Shown here piece by piece: positions 13,424 to 15,017 of a stretch of DNA of 15,017 nt. Below the pieces are notes generated by a model. The model was not told the origin of the DNA. It saw nothing but the letters and a program-made list of their open reading frames with translations, and ran no database searches. The position numbers and the translations under genes were made by a program. The number at the start of each line of letters is the position of its first letter. The stretch's first letter is position 1. The DNA lies in NCBI GenBank assembly GCA_002381155.1, contig DFQX01000007.1, forward strand, positions 25,620 to 40,636, written 5' to 3'. Source of the DNA: Flavobacteriaceae bacterium UBA3478 (lineage in GTDB: Bacteria > Bacteroidota > Bacteroidia > Flavobacteriales > Flavobacteriaceae).

Positions 13424-14978
13424 AAGACCTCGTCTTAGGCGATAAAAATTTTAGAGAGAGCTTGGTAACCCGATAATGCGGAGCTGATGCATATTCTATA
13501 GCATCCGGTCGTAATGACTTCAGCCTTTGATAGGCATCGATGTCTACCAGCACATAAGTCTCATGACTATCAACGAGTTCATCTATGGAACGTTCTGGCA
13601 AATGAGTTTGAAAAAAGAAATCTAAATTCCATGTGTGTTTATTTGTAGCATTAACTAACTCCACCTCTTGAAGATTTAATCTTTTGCTGAAGGAGATATC
13701 CGATTGATATTCGAGCAATTTGGGATAAAAGACAGTGAAAGCGAGAAGATTAAAAGCAAGCACACCAGATAAAAGCCAAGAAGCCACAGAGACACTTCTG
13801 CGGTGGAGCAACCACGATAATAGTATTAATACCAGAAACACTCCTGGAGCTACGTAGTCGTAAAAGGGAATGCAAATAAGAACTGAGGCGATCCCATAGA
13901 TCGTGAAAGTAATTACAGAAAGAGACTTTCCGATTTTTTGATCGAATAATCGTAAAACTGCCGGAGTAAAAACAAGTGCAATTAGGGGTAAAAGAACATT
14001 CAAATAGTGAGGAAGCTTAAACTGAGCTAAACTCATCAACCCTAGTAATAGTGCTAAAGCAACAGTCAAACTCCTTAAGACAAACACCTCTGAAGATTTC
14101 GATCTAAAGGTTTTATAAAGACCTACGATTCCCACTAAGGAGAATGGCATAAAAGCCCATAAAAAAGTGTGAAAAAAGAAAAAAGGATCATTCCCTGTCT
14201 TACCGTGTCCTTCTCCACTCAATCGTTCAAAACTCTGTTCCCAAAATAAAAATTTAATACCTGAGCGATTAGAAACCCCTCTTACAACCAGCTCAGGATG
14301 TAGGTCGAATTGTATGTAATACGCGTAAAGCACGGGGGTAAGTGAGAGTAGAAACACCAGCAGTGCACCAAGGGTAGAAACTCGAAATAACAAATCCCAT
14401 TTTTGTTTGGCATTTAAAAGGGCAAGAACCACTCCCCCAATAACTATAATAGAAATTAGTCCCTTAGTAGCAAATGCAAAACCAGCAATTAAAGCACCCC
14501 ACAACAGCTGATTTAACTGCTCATCATAGATATAACGAGCGAGATGATAAATAGCCCAGGCGACAAATCCGGTAAGAACTGCATCCGCTCGAAGATCAAA
14601 GCCTGCTAGAATTATCGTTTGGGAAGCTATAAAAACAAGGCTACTAAAGTGTGCTGTTCTTTCATCGTATAAAAGTTTTGTCGTTTTGAATACAAAGTAA
14701 GCTCCAACAAACAGCAACAAAACTCCTGGAAGACGATAACTAAATGCATGAATACCAAATAACTTCATACTGATCGCAGCAAGCCAGTAGTGTAAATGAG
14801 GTTTATCAAGGTAAGGAAGAGATCCTTTGTAAAGATGAGTATAGTCATTCTCAATAACCATTCGACTCGCCATGACTGCAAATTGTGCCGAGTCATTCTC
14901 CATTAAAGGAAGTAACATTCCCAAGAAATAAAGAATACTAAAAGAAAGTAACCAGTATATCGTTGATTTAGCTTTCAA
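13386..14978 (-). CDS. ArnT-like (GT-C fold) membrane glycosyltransferase
   Basis: A 530-residue multi-pass protein resembling the ArnT/GT83 and dolichyl-phosphate-mannose transferase families, which use polyprenyl-phosphate sugars as donors and act on the periplasmic side. Near the N-terminus MENDSAQFAVMASRM (26-40) holds the acidic residues expected in the first external loop, and YLDKPHLHYWL (57-67) is the second family motif. About ten or more hydrophobic helices follow, then a soluble C-terminal part of about 100 residues. The start is TTG at 14978; an in-frame TAA (14987-14985) closes the frame upstream, and the first ATG (residue 21) would remove half of helix 1. The final 12 codons and stop overlap the convergent UPF0104 gene. 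The donor sugar and acceptor are unknown. Confidence 0.85.
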   Translation of the reverse strand: MKAKSTIYWLLSFSILYFLGMLLPLMENDSAQFAVMASRMVIENDYTHLYKGSLPYLDKPHLHYWLAAISMKLFGIHAFSYRLPGVLLLFVGAYFVFKTTKLLYDERTAHFSSLVFIASQTIILAGFDLRADAVLTGFVAWAIYHLARYIYDEQLNQLLWGALIAGFAFATKGLISIIVIGGVVLALLNAKQKWDLLFRVSTLGALLVFLLSLTPVLYAYYIQFDLHPELVVRGVSNRSGIKFLFWEQSFERLSGEGHGKTGNDPFFFFHTFLWAFMPFSLVGIVGLYKTFRSKSSEVFVLRSLTVALALLLGLMSLAQFKLPHYLNVLLPLIALVFTPAVLRLFDQKIGKSLSVITFTIYGIASVLICIPFYDYVAPGVFLVLILLSWLLHRRSVSVASWLLSGVLAFNLLAFTVFYPKLLEYQSDISFSKRLNLQEVELVNATNKHTWNLDFFFQTHLPERSIDELVDSHETYVLVDIDAYQRLKSLRPDAIEYASAPHYRVTKLSLKFLSPKTRSSSLEIRRVIWLP

Positions 14979-14982
14979 ACCC

Positions 14983-14997
14983 TCTTATTTAATAAGA
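14983..14997. repeat. 15-base palindrome upstream of the ArnT-like gene
   Basis: TCTTATT and AATAAGA flank a central T at 14990. It lies five bases beyond the TTG start at 14978. It could be an operator, part of a weak hairpin, or chance in AT-rich DNA. I see no convincing -7 box for this gene in the 39 bases available to the window edge. Confidence 0.4.
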
Positions 14998-15017
14998 TAC
15001 CTGCTATATAGTTTCGA

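Noticed and set aside
13424..13442. Bidirectional terminator between the UPF0104 and ArnT-like genes
   Set aside because: The AAGAC-CTC-GTCTT hairpin has only five pairs and no T run on either strand, and it lies inside the ArnT-like coding region.
1..15017. CRISPR array, tRNA or rRNA, insertion sequence, prophage or defence island
   Set aside because: I saw no regularly spaced repeats, no cloverleaf-like segments, no transposase, integrase or phage genes, and nearly all of the DNA is occupied by housekeeping or envelope genes.

Overview
The window looks like a chromosomal stretch from a member of the Bacteroidota, most likely Flavobacteriales. I base this on several things: protein sequences typical of that group (an LptB with the ring of flavobacterial proteins, a 1,120-residue SecA with group-type insertions, a TatC with an enlarged first periplasmic loop, an acidic DUF2795 protein), a moderate to low GC content, almost no Shine-Dalgarno sequences, and candidate promoters of the TAnnTTTG type. 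No lower rank can be supported from what I can see. I see no rRNA, tRNA, CRISPR array, insertion sequence, prophage or attachment site.

Layout. Positions 1-2003 (minus) hold most of a RecQ helicase that runs off the left edge. A 61-base divergent spacer follows. A tight plus-strand operon then runs from 2065 to 4966: kdsD (arabinose-5-phosphate isomerase, Kdo pathway), tatC, an AhpD-like protein and lptB, with start-stop overlaps of 4, 8 and 11 bases. pssA (minus) converges on lptB and overlaps its 3' end by 27 bases. From 5678 (plus) there is a DUF4105 membrane protein, a 41-residue membrane microprotein, and then a DUF2795 protein with its own candidate promoter and a clear intrinsic terminator. 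secA occupies 7356-10718. After it come a possible 50-residue membrane ORF, a lipoprotein MsrA, a family 2 glycosyltransferase with two C-terminal membrane helices, and a UPF0104-type membrane protein. A large ArnT-like membrane glycosyltransferase (minus) converges on the last of these with a 38-base overlap.

The common theme is the cell envelope: Kdo precursor and LPS export (kdsD, lptB), phospholipid synthesis (pssA), protein export (tatC, secA), a lipoprotein methionine sulfoxide reductase, and a possible lipid-linked sugar module in which the GT2 enzyme would load a sugar onto a polyprenyl phosphate and the ArnT-like enzyme would transfer it outside the inner membrane. That last link is inference from families and adjacency.

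I did not find an obvious new multi-gene system. The points most worth checking are: a DUF4105 protein with a His/Cys arrangement like a permuted papain-fold enzyme and a three-copy octanucleotide repeat lying on its predicted catalytic His; RecQ and SecA versions that both lack their family's zinc-binding cysteines; two short membrane ORFs; the GT2/UPF0104/ArnT-like cluster; and four non-ATG start codons.
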